Source: JAJDGF01 sp031549325 (lineage in GTDB: Bacteria > Bacillota > Clostridia > Christensenellales > Aristaeellaceae). From it: a stretch of 20,602 nt of DNA. The DNA lies in assembly GCA_031549325.1 (NCBI GenBank), contig JAVBQA010000086.1, positions 1 through 20,602 of the forward strand, read 5' to 3'. The position numbers and the translations under genes are program-made. Below, piece after piece: positions 1 through 7,347 of this stretch (within the stretch, counting starts at the first letter, position 1; each line of letters begins with the position of its first letter). Below the pieces are notes generated by a model, which saw nothing but the letters and a program-made list of their open reading frames with translations, searched no databases and was not told where the DNA came from.

Positions 1-248
1 GCGTCCCCCCGCTGCATCTCCATCAGCGCCTGCGCCAGCTGATCGGGGCAGGAGGTCTGGTTGGCGCCGCAGGGGATGCCCTTGAGGCGCGAAATGGCGT
101 CCTCGACGCGCATGCCCTCCACGAGCTTGGCGACGGCCATCAGGTTGCCCTTGCAGCCGTCGGTAAAGCGCACGGCGTGGATGATGCCATCGGCTGCGTC
201 GATCTCAATCATGCGCGAGCAAGTGCCGCGCGTTTTGTACTTGAACAT
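1..248 (-). CDS. TSCPD domain-containing protein, C-terminus cut by window edge
   Basis: The visible 82 residues begin MFKYKTRGTC and carry cysteines at 10, 32, 60 and 67, the last inside the TSCPD motif (residues 65-69) that names this small family. Members of about 80-100 residues are widespread in Clostridia (TIGR03905-type); their biochemical role is not established, although a related domain occurs at the end of some adenosylcobalamin-dependent ribonucleotide reductases. The conserved cysteines suggest metal binding, which is inference. The ATG at 248 has an upstream AGGGAG-type ribosome site and lies 3 bases after the stop of the phosphatase gene, so it is probably the next gene of the same operon. 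No stop codon lies inside the window, but the visible length is close to the family norm, so little is likely missing. Confidence 0.85.
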   Translation of the reverse strand, partial: MFKYKTRGTCSRMIEIDAADGIIHAVRFTDGCKGNLMAVAKLVEGMRVEDAISRLKGIPCGANQTSCPDQLAQALMEMQRGD

Positions 249-251
249 AGG

Positions 252-701
252 CTATCTCCCTCTCTGTTTCGCGATGCCATCCGCGATGATGTCGACGGCT
301 TTCTGCATGTCGTCAGCCGCCTTTTTGTAGGCCGCCTGTCCCATGCCGATGGGATCCGTGATGTCGCCCGTAAGGCCCGCGTAGCCCAGCAGGGTGTGCG
401 CCTGGGCGGATGGGTGCATCCGCAACAGCTCACGCAGGTGCCCCCCCGTCATGCACAGCGCCAGCGCGCCGCGAAGATCCCGCCTGTCCATGCGCTCCGA
501 GCGGTGATCCCGGATGTCCAGCCCGCGCGATTCCATCTCGGTCACGGCCTCGGCGCTGGCCGGGTAGCCCGAGCGGGTGAAGGTGCCGCAGGACTCGACG
601 GTGACGCCCTCGACGCCGCGCCGCGCCAGCGCGCGCCTCATCAGCGCCTCGGCCATCGGGCTTCGGCAGGTGTTCCCGGTGCAAACCATGACAATTCTCA
701 T
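252..701 (-). CDS. ywlE: Low-molecular-weight phosphatase, probable protein-arginine phosphatase (YwlE type)
   Basis: 149 residues, the usual length for the low-molecular-weight phosphotyrosine phosphatase fold. The phosphate-binding loop CTGNTCRS has nucleophile Cys7 and Arg13, and the general acid is Asp116 in the D-P pair at 116-117. In Bacillus YwlE the threonine at the equivalent of residue 11 sets specificity for phospho-arginine, whereas tyrosine phosphatases usually carry isoleucine or leucine there; this protein has Thr11. It is therefore most likely a cytoplasmic enzyme that reverses McsB-type arginine phosphorylation, a mark that sends proteins to ClpCP. It starts one base after the sua5 stop, with GGGAG 6 bases before the ATG, matching the ywlC-ywlE arrangement of Bacillus. 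Family assignment is firm; arginine specificity rests on one residue and on context. Confidence 0.88.
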   Translation of the reverse strand: MRIVMVCTGNTCRSPMAEALMRRALARRGVEGVTVESCGTFTRSGYPASAEAVTEMESRGLDIRDHRSERMDRRDLRGALALCMTGGHLRELLRMHPSAQAHTLLGYAGLTGDITDPIGMGQAAYKKAADDMQKAVDIIADGIAKQRGR

Positions 702-702
702 A

Positions 703-1743
703 TTAGTCTCCCGCGTCGATGATGCGGAACGAGGCGGCGCGCAGCAGCCGGTTCATCAGCGCCAGCCCCAGGCCGTCGGCCTGAAACCCCTCGGCTAGGA
801 TCACGTCCACGCCCAACTCGTCCATCTGGCGAAGCGCCGCGAACAGCCCTTTCGCGGCTTGCCGCTCATCCTCGCCCAGCGCGTGCGTCTGCCGCCAGCC
901 AAACAGCTTCTCCCGCTGCGCCAGCGTCAGGATGCACGCGGTTTTCCCGCCTGCCTCGGCCTCGTCGTATAGCTCGGCGATGCGCCGCGCCGTCGCCTTG
1001 GGGCTTCCGGTGACCAGCGTCAGCTCGCCCGCAGGCGCGTAGTGCCGGTGCTTCATGCCGGGGGACGCGGCCAAATCGCCGTCGTGAAGCGGGGAGAGCA
1101 CATGGGCGTCGATCTCCACCTCGCCCGCTACGCGCGCGATCATTTGCGGCGTAACGCCGCCCGGCCGCAGCACCCGGGGCGGGTAGCGAGTCACGTCCAC
1201 CACGGTGGACTCCAGGCCCACCTCGCACTCGCCGCCGTCCAGGATCATGGGGATGCGGCCGTCCATGTCCAGCAGCACATGCTGGGCGCTGGTGGGGCTG
1301 GGCCGCCCGGACAGGTTGGCGCTGGGCGCGGCGATGGGCACGCCCGCCGCGCGCAGCAGCGCCCTTGCCACCTCGTGTGAAGGCATCCTTATGCCCACGG
1401 TGCCAAGCCCCGCCGACACGATGGCCGGCAGGTTTCCGGACTTCTCCAGCACCATCGTCAGCGGTCCGGGCCAGTAAGCGGCGGCCAGGTCCCTCGCCAC
1501 AGCGGGCAGCTCGCCGGCGGTCAGCTCGGTCAGCTGGCTCATGGCGTGGATGTGCACGATCAGCGGGTTGTCGCCTGGGCGGCCCTTCGCCTGGAAGATC
1601 TTCTCGACCGCCGCGGCGTCCAGCGCGTCCGCGCCCAGGCCGTACACGGTCTCAGTCGGGAAAGCCACCAGCTCGCCCGCCTTGATCAGCTTGCCCGCCT
1701 GGGCGATAAAGCCCTTGTTCGGGGGTACGACCACCGTCTTCAT
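703..1743 (-). CDS. tsaC: L-threonylcarbamoyladenylate synthase (Sua5/YwlC, long form)
   Basis: 346 residues: an N-terminal YrdC/TsaC domain (about 10-205) plus the C-terminal Sua5 domain (about 235-346), the long Sua5 architecture of Bacillota and yeast. Visible family motifs are FPTETVYGLG (28-37) and the KGRPGDNPL stretch (53-61), which bind ATP, bicarbonate and threonine. The enzyme makes threonylcarbamoyl-AMP, the donor for t6A at position 37 of ANN-decoding tRNAs; TsaB, TsaD and TsaE finish the reaction and are not in this window. Its ATG overlaps the prfA stop as ATGA. No strong ribosome site precedes it, so translational coupling to prfA is likely. MtaB, which acts on the finished t6A, is encoded about 7.5 kb upstream. 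Confidence 0.95.
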   Translation of the reverse strand: MKTVVVPPNKGFIAQAGKLIKAGELVAFPTETVYGLGADALDAAAVEKIFQAKGRPGDNPLIVHIHAMSQLTELTAGELPAVARDLAAAYWPGPLTMVLEKSGNLPAIVSAGLGTVGIRMPSHEVARALLRAAGVPIAAPSANLSGRPSPTSAQHVLLDMDGRIPMILDGGECEVGLESTVVDVTRYPPRVLRPGGVTPQMIARVAGEVEIDAHVLSPLHDGDLAASPGMKHRHYAPAGELTLVTGSPKATARRIAELYDEAEAGGKTACILTLAQREKLFGWRQTHALGEDERQAAKGLFAALRQMDELGVDVILAEGFQADGLGLALMNRLLRAASFRIIDAGD

Positions 1744-2834
1744 CGCTGGTCTTGGAGCAGCGCCGTCTGCTCATACAGCGTCAGCGCGTCGATGATCTCG
1801 TCCAGGTCGCCGTTGATGACCTCGGTCAGCCGATATAGCGTCAGCCCAATCCGGTGGTCCGTCACGCGGCCCTGGGGGAAGTTGTAGGTGCGGATGCGCT
1901 CGGAGCGGTCGCCTGTGCCCACCTGCGACTTGCGCCGGTCGGCGTACTCGCCCTCGGCCTGCTCGCGCTGCAGCTCATAGAGCCGCGACCGCAGCACGCG
2001 CATGGCCTTTTCGCGGTTCTGGATCTGGCTGCGCTGATCCTGGCTCTGGGTTACGACGCCGGTGGGGATGTGGGTGATGCGCACCGCCGAGTCGGTTCGG
2101 TTGACGTGCTGGCCGCCCGCGCCGGAAGCCCGGTAGGTATCGATCCGCAGGTCGTTCGGGTTGATCTCGATCTCCACGTCCTCGGCCTCGGGCAGCACCG
2201 CCACGGTGCAGGTTGACGTGTGGATACGGCCGCTGCTCTCGGTCACCGGCACGCGCTGCACGCGGTGCACGCCGCTCTCGTACTTCAGGCGGGAGAACAC
2301 GTTCTTGCCCGAGATCATCATGGTGGCCTCTTTGATGCCGCCCAGCTCGGTGCCGCCGCTGTCGTCGATCTCGACCTTGAAGCCCTTGCTCTCGGCGTAG
2401 TGCTGGTACATGCGCAGCAGCTCATAGCCAAACAGCGCGGCCTCGTCGCCGCCCGCGCCCGCGCGCACCTCGAGCACCGCGTTTCTAAAATCGTCCGGGT
2501 CTTTGGGCAGCAGCATCAGCCGCGCCTCCTGGGTGCGCTGCAAGAACAGCGGCTCAAGCGTGGAAAGCTCTTCCTCGGCCATGTCCTTCATGTCCGGGAT
2601 GGCCAGCATCTCGCGCGCCTCGTCGATCTGGGCGGCCAGCCGGCGATAGTTCCTGGCCACCTCGGCCATGTCTTGCAGCTCGGCGTGCTCGCGCATCAGC
2701 TGCCGGAACAGCGGCGCGTCGCTGATCACTTCGGGCAAAGTAATCCGGATCGAGATTTCCTCGAACCGGCCTTCGAGAGACTCCAGCTGGCGCACGATGC
2801 GCTGCTGTTCGTTATAGGAAGCGTTGTCCTGCAA
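1740..2834 (-). CDS. prfA: Peptide chain release factor 1
   Basis: Class I release factor that recognises UAA and UAG in the ribosomal A site and triggers peptide release. It has 364 residues; 355-360 is typical. The GGQ motif is at 240-242 within GAGGQHVNR, followed by TDSAVRITH. The stop-codon reading element is P-V-T at 196-198 (PxT, as in RF1), not the SPF of RF2, so this is prfA rather than prfB. The start is a TTG at 2834, four bases after the prmC stop; GAGGATGG at the end of prmC can serve as ribosome site, and no ATG occurs until residue 47, too late for the family. PrmC, encoded immediately upstream, methylates the glutamine of the GGQ motif. Confidence 0.96.
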   Translation of the reverse strand: MQDNASYNEQQRIVRQLESLEGRFEEISIRITLPEVISDAPLFRQLMREHAELQDMAEVARNYRRLAAQIDEAREMLAIPDMKDMAEEELSTLEPLFLQRTQEARLMLLPKDPDDFRNAVLEVRAGAGGDEAALFGYELLRMYQHYAESKGFKVEIDDSGGTELGGIKEATMMISGKNVFSRLKYESGVHRVQRVPVTESSGRIHTSTCTVAVLPEAEDVEIEINPNDLRIDTYRASGAGGQHVNRTDSAVRITHIPTGVVTQSQDQRSQIQNREKAMRVLRSRLYELQREQAEGEYADRRKSQVGTGDRSERIRTYNFPQGRVTDHRIGLTLYRLTEVINGDLDEIIDALTLYEQTALLQDQR

Positions 2835-2838
2835 GCAA

Positions 2839-3660
2839 TTACACCATCCTCTTCACAATGACCACCCGCTCGATGCCGTTCAGATCGGGCGCGACGCGGG
2901 TCTCCCCCTCAAACATGGCGGCCACAGCCGCCGCCTGGCCCTGGCCCACCTCCAGCAACAAGCTGCCGTGCAGGCTCAGGTGATCCAGGTATCCGGCCGC
3001 GATGCGGCGGTAAAAATCGAGCCCGTCCTCGCCGCCCAGCAGCGCCAGCGCGGGCTCGCGCTTGACCTCTTCCTGAAGGCCGCCCATCTCATCCGCCCGG
3101 ATGTAGGGCGGGTTGCACACGATCAGCTGGAATTCCCCGCGCGCCACCGCCTCAAACAGGTCGCCGCGCAGAAACTCCAGTTCCACGCCGTTGCGCTCGG
3201 CGTTGCGCCTCGCCACATCCAGCGCGTTCCGGCTGATGTCAGCGGCCGTCACCTGCGCGAGGGGTTGCCGATGCTTGAGCGCCACGGCCAGCGCGCCGCT
3301 GCCGGTGCACAGATCCAGCACGGCCATGCCGGGGCGGACGAGCTTCAGCGCCTGCTCACACAGCGTCTCGGTGTCCTGCCTCGGGATCAGCACGCGCGCG
3401 TCCACATAAAACGGCAACCCCATGAACCAGGCCGTGCCCAGCACATACTGCAGCGGCTCGCCCGCCTCCCGGCGGGAGAGCAACGCCTCCAGTTGCGCCA
3501 GCCGCTCCTCAGACAGCGGCTCGTCCGCCCGCAGGCGCAGCGCGCCGCGCTCGGCGTCCAGCGCCTCGCACAGGATCAGCTCGGCATCCACCCGGGCGTC
3601 CAGGTCGCCAGCCGCGGCCAGCCGCTGCGCCGCCCGAATCAACCAGCTACGTGAGCTCAT
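2839..3660 (-). CDS. prmC: Release factor glutamine methyltransferase
   Basis: 273 residues. A helical N-terminal substrate-binding domain (1-75) precedes a Rossmann methyltransferase domain. The SAM motif is DLCTGSGAL (116-124) and the glutamine-binding motif is NPPY (183-186), preceded by VC, as in PrmC/HemK. It also has IPRQDTETL (92-100), the PrmC signature before the SAM domain. It transfers a methyl group from SAM to the GGQ glutamine of RF1 and RF2, raising release efficiency. I chose the ATG at 3660. The frame stays open to 3753, but the extra residues lie inside the DUF1385 gene and are low-complexity K/R/S sequence unlike the family. The start overlaps the end of the DUF1385 gene by 14 bases, which suggests coupled translation. 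Confidence 0.95.
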   Translation of the reverse strand: MSSRSWLIRAAQRLAAAGDLDARVDAELILCEALDAERGALRLRADEPLSEERLAQLEALLSRREAGEPLQYVLGTAWFMGLPFYVDARVLIPRQDTETLCEQALKLVRPGMAVLDLCTGSGALAVALKHRQPLAQVTAADISRNALDVARRNAERNGVELEFLRGDLFEAVARGEFQLIVCNPPYIRADEMGGLQEEVKREPALALLGGEDGLDFYRRIAAGYLDHLSLHGSLLLEVGQGQAAAVAAMFEGETRVAPDLNGIERVVIVKRMV

Positions 3661-4708
3661 TCTCGTCGGGAAGCTCGTCCAGCGCTTCTTCCAGCGCCTG
3701 CTCGTCGGCGGGCGTCTCTTTGGTTTCCTGCTCGGGAGGCAGCGGGTGCTCATAGCCCAGGGACGCCTTCAGCGACACCAGCGCCACCTCGAGCATCTTG
3801 TCGTCCGGCTCGGCGGTGGTGATCTTCTGCACCATCAGCCCGGGCCACTTCAGCGCGTTCACGATCGGGTTGGGCTTGGCGCGGCCCAGGCCCTGCAGAA
3901 TCTCGTATGACACACCCGCCACCAGCGGCAGCAGCGACAGCCGGGACGCCAGCCGGATCAGCGGATTGCCCGAGTCATTGCCCAGCACAAGGAAGATCAA
4001 AATCGAGATCAGCATCACGATCACCAGAAAACTGGTGCCGCAGCGCGGGTGCAGCGTGGTGTACTTGCGGGCGTTCTCGACGGTGAGTTCCTCGCCGTTC
4101 TCAAAGCAGAAGATCGACTTGTGCTCGGCGCCGTGATACTGGAAGACGCGCCGGATCTCCTTCAGCTTGCTGCACAGCCAAACGTACAGCAGGAACATGC
4201 TCATGCGCACCGCGCCGCCGATCAGGTTCACCAGCAGCTTGTTCGTGACGGCCGTTTTTACCCACGACTCGATCGCCGTGGGGATGGCGAAGAACAGACC
4301 GACGCTGAGCAGGATCGCCACGACCACCGCCGCGCCGATCATGATCTTTTCCGGGTCGACGTGCAACATCTGCCCCAGCTTCTTTTCGAACTTGCTCGGC
4401 TCCTCGGCGTCCAGCCCCGCCATGTCGGCGGACTCGAGCAGCGTGACCATGCCGCCATACAGCGACATGACGAAACTGACGACGCCCCGGATGATCGGCC
4501 AGCCGAGCACCGGGTACTTGTCCTTCAGCCGAATGGTTTTCTTTGTCTTATAGACGATGGCTCCGTTGCCCTTGCGCACCGCGATGGCGGTGCTTTGAGG
4601 CCCCTGCATCATCACGCCCTCCATCACGGCCTGGCCGCCCACCGAGATCTTGCCCTCGGGCAGCCGCCCGAAAAACCAATCCTTGAAGCCCTTCACGAAG
4701 TCGCTCAT
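3647..4708 (-). CDS. DUF1385 (YqhQ-family) membrane protein
   Basis: 353 residues matching the DUF1385 family of Bacillota and Thermotogota, whose function is not established; it is sometimes labelled a putative metal-dependent enzyme. Conserved signatures are VGGQAVMEGVMMQGP (23-37), YHGAEHKSI (191-199) and LHPRCGTSFL (219-228). The His, Glu and Cys residues there could bind metal, which is inference. Four hydrophobic segments are visible at about 122-146, 158-181, 225-243 and 250-272, and the tail from 324 is acidic and probably disordered. I use ATG 4708 because GGGAGG sits 5 bases before it; the GTG two codons upstream overlaps that ribosome site. It is placed between rpmE and prmC, as in many Clostridia. 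Confidence 0.9.
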   Translation of the reverse strand: MSDFVKGFKDWFFGRLPEGKISVGGQAVMEGVMMQGPQSTAIAVRKGNGAIVYKTKKTIRLKDKYPVLGWPIIRGVVSFVMSLYGGMVTLLESADMAGLDAEEPSKFEKKLGQMLHVDPEKIMIGAAVVVAILLSVGLFFAIPTAIESWVKTAVTNKLLVNLIGGAVRMSMFLLYVWLCSKLKEIRRVFQYHGAEHKSIFCFENGEELTVENARKYTTLHPRCGTSFLVIVMLISILIFLVLGNDSGNPLIRLASRLSLLPLVAGVSYEILQGLGRAKPNPIVNALKWPGLMVQKITTAEPDDKMLEVALVSLKASLGYEHPLPPEQETKETPADEQALEEALDELPDENELT

Positions 4709-4734
4709 GCGCACCTCCCACCAGCTGTATACTG

Positions 4735-4762
4735 TCTATATAGATAAACGAAAACAGACCAA
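4735..4762 (-). promoter_or_regulatory. Possible promoter before the DUF1385-prmC-prfA operon
   Basis: Read on the minus strand, TTGGTC (4757-4762) and TATAGA (4735-4740) are 16 bases apart in the only AT-rich part of this gap, 27 bases before the ATG. Both boxes are imperfect. The position after the rpmE hairpin makes a promoter plausible. The 10-bp palindrome TCTATATAGA overlaps the -10 box. Confidence 0.3.
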
Positions 4763-4800
4763 GTGAATCCACCTGATCTGCATTCCAATAGATCGCGTGC

Positions 4801-4826
4801 AAAATCCGGCGGAGCAAATCCCGCCG
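4801..4826 (-). terminator. Candidate rpmE terminator, weak U-tract
   Basis: A perfect 6-bp stem CGGCGG/CCGCCG (4807-4812 with 4821-4826) with an 8-base loop begins 5 bases after the rpmE stop. On the minus strand it is followed by GATTTT. The short U-run suggests partial termination at best, so some readthrough into DUF1385 is likely. Confidence 0.45.
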
Positions 4827-4831
4827 CCGCG

Positions 4832-5029
4832 CTACATGCCGTAACGCTTCTTGAAACGATCGACGCGTCCGCCGGTGTCAACCAGCTTCTGCTTGCCGGT
4901 GAAGAAAGGATGGCACTTCGAGCAGATGTCGACGCGCAGGTCCTTTTTCACGGAACCGGTCTCAAAGGTCTCGCCGCACACACAGTGCACGGTGGCCTTG
5001 CCGTAGTTCGGATGGATCTTCTCTTTCAT
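4832..5029 (-). CDS. rpmE: 50S ribosomal protein L31, zinc-binding form
   Basis: 65 residues starting MKEKIHPNYG and ending with VDRFKKRYG, the signature ends of bacterial L31. Cysteines 16, 18, 36 and 39 (C-x-C and C-x-x-C) mark the zinc-containing C+ form rather than the zinc-free paralogue made under zinc shortage. L31 bridges the 50S central protuberance and the 30S head. I start at ATG 5029, which has GAGGTGA 5 bases upstream; the frame is open further, but those residues are not L31-like and cover the leader. It lies between rho and DUF1385, as in many Clostridia, and has its own near-consensus promoter. Confidence 0.97.
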   Translation of the reverse strand: MKEKIHPNYGKATVHCVCGETFETGSVKKDLRVDICSKCHPFFTGKQKLVDTGGRVDRFKKRYGM

Positions 5030-5086
5030 GGTTCTCACCTCGCCTGAACGGGCACAAGCCCAAGTAAGCATAACGCAGCAGAAATG

Positions 5087-5115
5087 ATTATAGCACAGCG
5101 AGTCTGGGTTTGCAA
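5087..5115 (-). promoter_or_regulatory. rpmE sigma-A promoter
   Basis: On the minus strand TTGCAA (5110-5115) and TATAAT (5087-5092) are exactly 17 bases apart, and the -10 is perfect. This is one of the best promoters in the window. Transcription would begin near 5080, giving a leader of about 50 bases before rpmE. Confidence 0.88.
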
Positions 5116-5120
5116 CAGAA

Positions 5121-5137
5121 TCGTAAATATTTTACGA
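5121..5137. promoter_or_regulatory. 17-bp palindrome just upstream of the rpmE promoter
   Basis: TCGTAAA-TAT-TTTACGA is a perfect 7-3-7 inverted repeat starting 5 bases upstream of the rpmE -35 box, centred near -49. It is AT-rich in a GC-rich neighbourhood. Half-sites beginning TCGTAA recall Fur/Zur-type boxes (7-1-7 in Bacillus), but the spacing differs. Binding-site function is inference. Confidence 0.4.
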
Positions 5138-5199
5138 ATCATCCCTTCCCGTGCGCCGCCGGCGGCCCGCCAGCCCAATCCAGCAAAACGGCCCCGCGC

Positions 5200-5232
5200 A
5201 AAAGGCGCCCGGGGATTCGCCCCCCGTGCGCC
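5200..5232 (-). terminator. rho gene intrinsic terminator
   Basis: Starting 14 bases after the rho stop, the minus strand forms a stem of GGCGC/GCGCC (5228-5232 with 5204-5208), one mismatch, then CGGGG/CCCCG (5222-5226 with 5210-5214) around a 7-base loop, followed by TTTT. The stem is long and GC-rich, and it separates rho from the rpmE promoter. Confidence 0.75.
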
Positions 5233-5246
5233 CGGCGTCGCCAAGC

Positions 5247-7208
5247 TCATCGACCGCTGTAGGTGTAGCCTTCCTTTTCGTAGATGGCGATCCAGCCCTT
5301 CAGCCGCTGGAAGAACGCCTTGTTGTTCGGGGTTTTGTCGAGCATTCCGATCAGCTGCTCGGCGGTGTCCTGGTTGTTGTTGTTGGCCATCAGCCGCCGC
5401 ACGGCGTACACGCCCTCCAGCTCCTCCGGCTCCAGCAGCAGGTCCTCCCTGCGCGTGCCCGACTTGTTCATGTCGATGGCCGGGAAGATGCGCTTCTCGG
5501 ACAGCTTTCTGTCCAGATGAATCTCCATGTTGCCGGTGCCCTTGAACTCCTCGAAGATGATGTCGTCCATGCGGCTGCCGGTCTCGACCAGCGCGGTGGC
5601 GATGATGGTCAGGCTGCCGCCGTTTTCGATGTTGCGCGCCGCGCCGAAGAACTTTTTCGGCTTGTGCAGCGCCGCCGGATCCAGGCCGCCGCTGAGCGTC
5701 CGGCCGGAGGGCGGGATGACCAGGTTGTACGCGCGGGACAGCCGCGTGATGGAGTCGAGCAGGATCACCACCGATTTTCCGCACTCCACCAGCCGCTGGG
5801 CGCGCTCCAGCACCATCTCGGCCACGCGGGTATGGTTTTCGGGCACCTCGTCGAACGTGGAGTAGACCACTTCGCCGTCGACCGAGCGCTGCATGTCGGT
5901 GACTTCCTCGGGGCGCTCGTCGATCAGCAGCATGATGAGGTGGATGTCCGGGTGGTTGGTGGTGATGGCGTTGGCGATCTTTTTGAGCAGGATGGTCTTG
6001 CCCGCCTTGGGCTGGGACACGATCAATCCGCGCTGACCGCGCCCCACCGGCGCGATCATGTCGATGGCCCTCAGCGCCAGGTCACTCTTGCCCTCGACCT
6101 CCAGCCGCATCCGCTCGTCCGGGTAGATGGGCGTCAGCTCGTCGAAGGGCCGCCTGCGCACGCTCTGCTCGGGCGGCTCGCCGTTGATCTCGGTGATGTA
6201 CAGCAGCGCGTTGTAACGGTCGCCCTCGCGCTGGGGGCGGGTCTTGCCGGACACGTAGTCTCCCGTCCGCAAGTTGAACCGCCGGATCTGGGCGATGGAC
6301 ACGTACACGTCTTTGCTGCCCGGCAGATAGTTCTCGGCGCGCAGGAACCCATAACCGTCCGGGTGGATCTCCAGCACGCCCGCGCCGTCGCGGCAGTCGC
6401 CGGTAGCCAGCAGCTCGGGCACGGCCGGGTTGATCTGGCCGTATTCCGGGTTGTAGGTGGAGGGGCGGGCGGGGGGTGTAAAGGAGGGCTGTTCGGCGGC
6501 GCTGTCCAGGTGCGCAGGAGGGGCATACGCCGGCCGCGCGGGCGGCGGCGCATACGCCGGCCGCTGGGGCTGGGCGTTCATGCGCGGCTGGTATTGCGGG
6601 CGCTGGGGCATGTTCCCGTTGCGCGGGGGCAGCGGCGCGCGGGCCCCCATGCGCTGCTGGGTGCTGACGAATTGGGTGCGGCGCGGCGATTCCGGCGTGT
6701 GCCTGGGCTGCGCTTCCTGCGCGGCCTCGGGTTGCGCCTGATGCTCGGCGGCCGCGACGGGCTCAGGGGGCGCGACGGCCTCCGGCGTCTGGGCAGGCTC
6801 GGGGGCCGCGACAGCCTCCGGCGTCTGGGCAGGCCCCGGCTCGGGCGCCAAGGCGGTTTCGGGCGCCGAAACGGCCTCGGTCTGCCCCTGAGCCGCGGCC
6901 CTGGCCGGACGGGCGCGCCGCTTGGACGGTTCCTGCGCGGGCGCTTCCGGCTGCGGCTCAACCTCTGCCTCGGCCGCCTTGCGGGGCTGGCGCTTCTTCT
7001 CGGGCGCGGGCTGCGCCTCCTGAGACACGCCCTGCGCCTCCCTATCCCGACGCTCCTGCGCGCGCAAAGCGTCCTGTTGCTGAATCGCGTCCAGCACCAT
7101 CTCCACCATGTGCGCTTTGTTGGTGCCCACCGGCACCTTCAGGTGCAGCTCTCGGGCGAGCGAGCGAAGCTCGCCCACCGTCTTGGCGTGCAATGTTCTG
7201 TAGTCCAC
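5247..7208 (-). CDS. rho: Transcription termination factor Rho with long disordered insertion
   Basis: 653 residues; about 420-430 is usual. The order is a Rho-N helical domain (8-42), a Pro/Ala/Gln/Glu/Arg-rich low-complexity segment (about 43-265), a cold-shock-like RNA-binding domain (about 273-346, containing DGYGFLR) and the RecA-type ATPase. Walker A is QPKAGKT (399-405) and Walker B is VVILLD (480-485), followed by SITRLSRAYN. Rho is a hexameric RNA helicase that loads on untranslated RNA and ends transcription. I start at GTG 7208 because AGAGGAG lies 7 bases upstream; the open frame continues to 7325, but those residues are not Rho-like. All core ATPase motifs look intact. The insertion is in frame with no sign of a frameshift. 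Similar insertions occur in Actinobacteria, Bacteroidota and some Clostridia. Confidence 0.97.
   Translation of the reverse strand: MDYRTLHAKTVGELRSLARELHLKVPVGTNKAHMVEMVLDAIQQQDALRAQERRDREAQGVSQEAQPAPEKKRQPRKAAEAEVEPQPEAPAQEPSKRRARPARAAAQGQTEAVSAPETALAPEPGPAQTPEAVAAPEPAQTPEAVAPPEPVAAAEHQAQPEAAQEAQPRHTPESPRRTQFVSTQQRMGARAPLPPRNGNMPQRPQYQPRMNAQPQRPAYAPPPARPAYAPPAHLDSAAEQPSFTPPARPSTYNPEYGQINPAVPELLATGDCRDGAGVLEIHPDGYGFLRAENYLPGSKDVYVSIAQIRRFNLRTGDYVSGKTRPQREGDRYNALLYITEINGEPPEQSVRRRPFDELTPIYPDERMRLEVEGKSDLALRAIDMIAPVGRGQRGLIVSQPKAGKTILLKKIANAITTNHPDIHLIMLLIDERPEEVTDMQRSVDGEVVYSTFDEVPENHTRVAEMVLERAQRLVECGKSVVILLDSITRLSRAYNLVIPPSGRTLSGGLDPAALHKPKKFFGAARNIENGGSLTIIATALVETGSRMDDIIFEEFKGTGNMEIHLDRKLSEKRIFPAIDMNKSGTRREDLLLEPEELEGVYAVRRLMANNNNQDTAEQLIGMLDKTPNNKAFFQRLKGWIAIYEKEGYTYSGR
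6523..6564. repeat. Short duplicated codon block in the rho insertion
   Basis: GCATACGCCGGCCGC occurs twice, 27 bases apart, each copy encoding RPAYA of the RPAYAPP units. Together with the 36-bp repeat nearby it suggests the insertion grew by slippage or local duplication. Confidence 0.6.
6756..6827. repeat. 36-bp tandem repeat, two copies, inside rho
   Basis: Two adjacent 36-base units (6792-6827 and 6756-6791) differ at only a few positions. They encode QTPEAVAAPEPA and QTPEAVAPPEPV. The unit length is a multiple of three, so copy-number change would keep the reading frame and only alter the length of the disordered segment. Confidence 0.75.
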
Positions 7209-7347
7209 GGAAATGCTCCTCTCGGTATGATCTGAACGCGGACTGCCCCAGGCAATCGCGCAAAACGGAAAATGGACGTATGGTGTTCGTAACAAGGATA
7301 TGCGCCCGGGGACGCATTGATACAAGGAGCAGCAAAGCGACAGAACT
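7209..7347 (-). other. rho leader region
   Basis: 139 bases between the methyltransferase stop and the rho GTG. No convincing -35/-10 pair was seen, so rho may be partly cotranscribed with the upstream gene. A 7-bp hairpin with a 4-base loop (7300-7317, one G-U pair) lies here without a U-tract. The ribosome site AGAGGAG is at the 3' end. No small gene was seen. Confidence 0.5.

Noticed and set aside
3661..3753. 31-residue N-terminal extension of PrmC
   Set aside because: It lies inside the DUF1385 coding sequence in another frame and is unlike PrmC; ATG 3660 fits the family.
5150..5180. GC-rich GCCGCCGGCGGC palindrome between rpmE promoter and rho terminator
   Set aside because: A self-complementary run without loop or U-tract; expected by chance in DNA this GC-rich.
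6756..6827. CRISPR-like or minisatellite locus
   Set aside because: Only two adjacent copies, in frame within rho and encoding a repeated peptide, with no spacers.
5151..7235. 694-codon open frame antisense to rho
   Set aside because: It mirrors the rho codons of a GC-rich gene, has no ribosome site or family motif, and rho itself is unmistakable.
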